NCBI GenBank assembly: GCA_029781115.1
Contig: JAKOXG010000009.1
Coordinates: forward strand, 1 to 64,000
Direction of reading: 5' to 3'
Origin: Candidatus Cloacimonadota bacterium
Lineage (GTDB): Bacteria > Cloacimonadota > Cloacimonadia > Cloacimonadales > Cloacimonadaceae
DNA length: 64,000 nucleotides
Shown here: positions 62,184 through 64,000 of the stretch, in pieces
How positions within the stretch are numbered: the stretch's first letter is position 1
How the letters are laid out: every line of letters starts with the position of its first letter
Position numbers and translations under genes: made by a program
Notes under the pieces: model-generated
Seen by the model: the letters and a program-made list of their open reading frames with translations, nothing else
The model's database searches: none
What the model was told of the DNA's origin: nothing

Positions 62184-64000
62184 CTACTTGCTCAAGATAA
62201 TCTGCTTATCACCGAATAAACGGGGTGTTTGTGTCCGATTGAATTGACGCAGGGTATAGCCGGGGATTCCATCGTCCCTATCGCCCAGCTCATTAAACAG
62301 AGCCTGAACCGATATCGGGTTTTTCCCCTTGCCGAGGCTTTGCAGGGCTTTCATCAAATGATATGAAAACACGGTGTGGCCCTTATCCTCCATGATATTG
62401 GCCACCTCATCTCCCTCCGAGCTCGTGATAACCACTCCATTGGTTGGCGAGAGGCTGCCTGATTTCAACCTTGTGGTTGGAGCCATTGTGCCTTTGCCCA
62501 GCCCGCTGTAGCAAGCATCGATAAATAGCACATAGTTTTGCATGGGGATTTCTTCCAGATCCCTGATAATGCTCTTTACAGACACTCCTGGCCTCTTTTC
62601 AGAATAAGGATTGCTGTCTGTGCCTAACAGATAGGAAAGGTTATCCCTGTTGCCTTGTTTGGTGATCCCATGGGAAAGAATATAGAGCAGCAGTTGGTCG
62701 TTTTTCCTCACGATATTGGGGATCAGACCTTCATCGGGGTCTACCAGCTCTTCGAGCTGGCTGATGGTGTAATCCTTGTATTCGTAGATATTCGCTTCAT
62801 TAACTCCCAGTGTCTGGGTCAGGTATTTTTTGAGCGTTTTAGCTGCGTTGGAGCCCACCTTGATCGGCTCAACCGATTCATCCCGGTAGTTTTCGTTGAT
62901 CACCAGCACTGCTTTCAGATTGGGGTTCCTGACCTGGCGTTGGGGAATATTCCGATCCAATTCCGAAGGATTGTAGACCACACTTTGAGTGGCAACAGCA
63001 CTCCCCCGGGGATCGGGTGACAGGGTAAATGTTACCGGTAGTTCAATCTTATACTCACCGTCATCTGCCAGAATTTCTAAAATATGATGAGTGTCGCCTG
63101 GAATTGCGTTCTTCGTTGTTATCGGTATGGGCGCACTGTATGTTTCCCTGGCTTTGATATCGAAGGAGAAAGCAGAACCTGTAGACAAACCGGGATAGCT
63201 TCCTTTGGGTCTGAGAACCGCTTTCAGATTGTTACCATCAACTTCACTTGTATTTTCCAGCGTTAGCTTCAGATAACCACTATCTGACTGGAAAACACGA
63301 TCCCCTTCGGAGCCGCTTAATGCAAAGTCTGTTACATTTATAACCGGTACGTAAATCTTTTCCTTGTGGACTCTCCTTTGTTTGCCAACAGCAGATTTAT
63401 CCATAAACGAGATGTTGACGCCTGCGGATAGACTCAACCCAGAGTTGTTTGAGACTTCACGTATTGAGTTACCATAGTTGTAACCTTTTTCAGAATCCCT
63501 TACTAAAGTATATGATAGCTTGGCATAGAAAGCAGAACTCTGAACGCGTACACCAAGATCTAGGTAGGGAACAAAGGTAAGATTGTTACGTTCAGCATAC
63601 CCTCCAAAGAGGGCAGTTTCAAGAAAGGGATTAATTGTGAAGTATAATGGCTTTAAGCCGGAATCAGTATCATAACCAAATGCAAAAAACGGGTAATGAA
63701 CCATTGTAGGAAGGACTACAAGCCCTTCACCCGTTCTCTCAGCATACTTGTTCCAAGGGGCAGAGCTAGACTCCCTCCGATATTCGACTATTCTGTTTGA
63801 AAACCGTTGCCTTTTCCCAAACAAGCCTGGGGTAATAGTTATTCTGTCGGCAGGAGCGAAAGAATACGAGCATACACTCCACTCGCTACCTCCATTGGCC
63901 ATACCCACACTGCATATCGACCACGACGGACGATAGATATTCTTGTAAAGACCGGAGGTGTCATAGTAATACCCCTTCTGCTTTTGCGCTGCAATGCAGA
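62184..64000 (-). CDS. Exported protein with envelope-like N-terminus and C-terminal caspase domain (A), 5' end beyond window
   Basis: About 605 residues visible; the frame continues past the right edge. Before the first in-window ATG the sequence reads GYYYDTSGLYKNIYRPSWSI, matching GYYYDTADHYQNLYRPSWSI of paralogue B, so the internal ATG at 63908 is not the start. It keeps the caspase motifs YILSHGITKQG and LFIDACYSG. The C-terminal 300 residues are nearly identical to B and the N-terminus is more diverged, suggesting recent duplication or gene conversion. Confidence 0.85.
   Translation of the reverse strand, partial: CIAAQKQKGYYYDTSGLYKNIYRPSWSICSVGMANGGSEWSVCSYSFAPADRITITPGLFGKRQRFSNRIVEYRRESSSAPWNKYAERTGEGLVVLPTMVHYPFFAFGYDTDSGLKPLYFTINPFLETALFGGYAERNNLTFVPYLDLGVRVQSSAFYAKLSYTLVRDSEKGYNYGNSIREVSNNSGLSLSAGVNISFMDKSAVGKQRRVHKEKIYVPVINVTDFALSGSEGDRVFQSDSGYLKLTLENTSEVDGNNLKAVLRPKGSYPGLSTGSAFSFDIKARETYSAPIPITTKNAIPGDTHHILEILADDGEYKIELPVTFTLSPDPRGSAVATQSVVYNPSELDRNIPQRQVRNPNLKAVLVINENYRDESVEPIKVGSNAAKTLKKYLTQTLGVNEANIYEYKDYTISQLEELVDPDEGLIPNIVRKNDQLLLYILSHGITKQGNRDNLSYLLGTDSNPYSEKRPGVSVKSIIRDLEEIPMQNYVLFIDACYSGLGKGTMAPTTRLKSGSLSPTNGVVITSSEGDEVANIMEDKGHTVFSYHLMKALQSLGKGKNPISVQALFNELGDRDDGIPGYTLRQFNRTQTPRLFGDKQIILSK

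Noticed and set aside
63908-63910. ATG at 63908 as start of caspase A
   Set aside because: The frame continues upstream to the window edge with close similarity to the N-terminus of paralogue B.

Overview
This 64 kb window is a bacterial chromosome segment from a diderm, anaerobic-looking organism. The sequence shows an LptD outer-membrane assembly protein, a C25 (gingipain-type) protease with a type IX-like C-terminal sorting domain, a Na+-pumping methylmalonyl-CoA decarboxylase operon, formate-THF ligase, a ferredoxin-fused EtfA, many lipoproteins, and a short RpoD without region 1.1. Several promoter-like sites pair TTGACA with an element ending in TG instead of TATAAT. Together these point to the FCB superphylum; Cloacimonadota is my best guess, by inference and not by a database match.

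Layout. 1-345: left-edge fragment of an IS3-type transposase and a hairpin repeat. 346-16824 (minus strand): housekeeping genes (radical SAM protein, cdd, oadB-like pump subunit, cysS, C25 protease, rlmH, ptb, rpoD, LysM/M23 endopeptidase, acyP, SpoU methyltransferase, gmhB, lptD). 17367-21721: methylmalonyl-CoA decarboxylase operon (alpha, delta/OadG-like, tandem-biotin gamma, beta) closed by a strong terminator. 22016-31092: fhs, queE, amidohydrolase, ferredoxin-EtfA, K+/H+ antiporter, a lipoprotein pair, ruvX, mltG. 31175-38817: two transporters, a PTS-EIIA/CBS protein, an ABC exporter, lplA, a lipoprotein, a GerW-like protein. 39135-44178: purS, purQ, comF, a MutL/GlmL-type ATPase and a partner. 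Two copies of a 223-bp intergenic repeat lie in opposite orientation at 16993 and 31175.

The notable region is 44200-64000, almost all on the minus strand. It holds a complete diversity-generating retroelement (DGR): a 111-nt template repeat (TR) rich in AAC/AAT codons, a YMDD reverse transcriptase with the IGNLTSQ motif, an Avd-type four-helix accessory protein, and three variable repeats (VRs). The VRs are the 3' ends of three separate genes up to 10.4 kb from the TR. VR3 differs from TR at 13 positions and VR1 at 17, every one at a TR adenine (VR1 also has a 1-nt deletion). VR2 differs at 20 positions, 16 of them at adenines.

All three target proteins carry an export signal, a caspase-like (C14) protease domain and a C-terminal formylglycine-generating-enzyme-like (C-type lectin fold) domain whose ligand-face residues are the ones diversified. 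Two have a PEGA domain in between. Around them sit further exported caspase-like proteins (one lacking the catalytic His, two tandem paralogues with an envelope-like N-terminus), LPP20/FlgT/DUF4384-like lipoproteins and exported proteins, and a TlpA thioredoxin. My working model is a surface or periplasmic recognition-protease system whose binding face is rewritten by the DGR. The DGR itself is read directly from the sequence; the function of the caspase cassette is inference.
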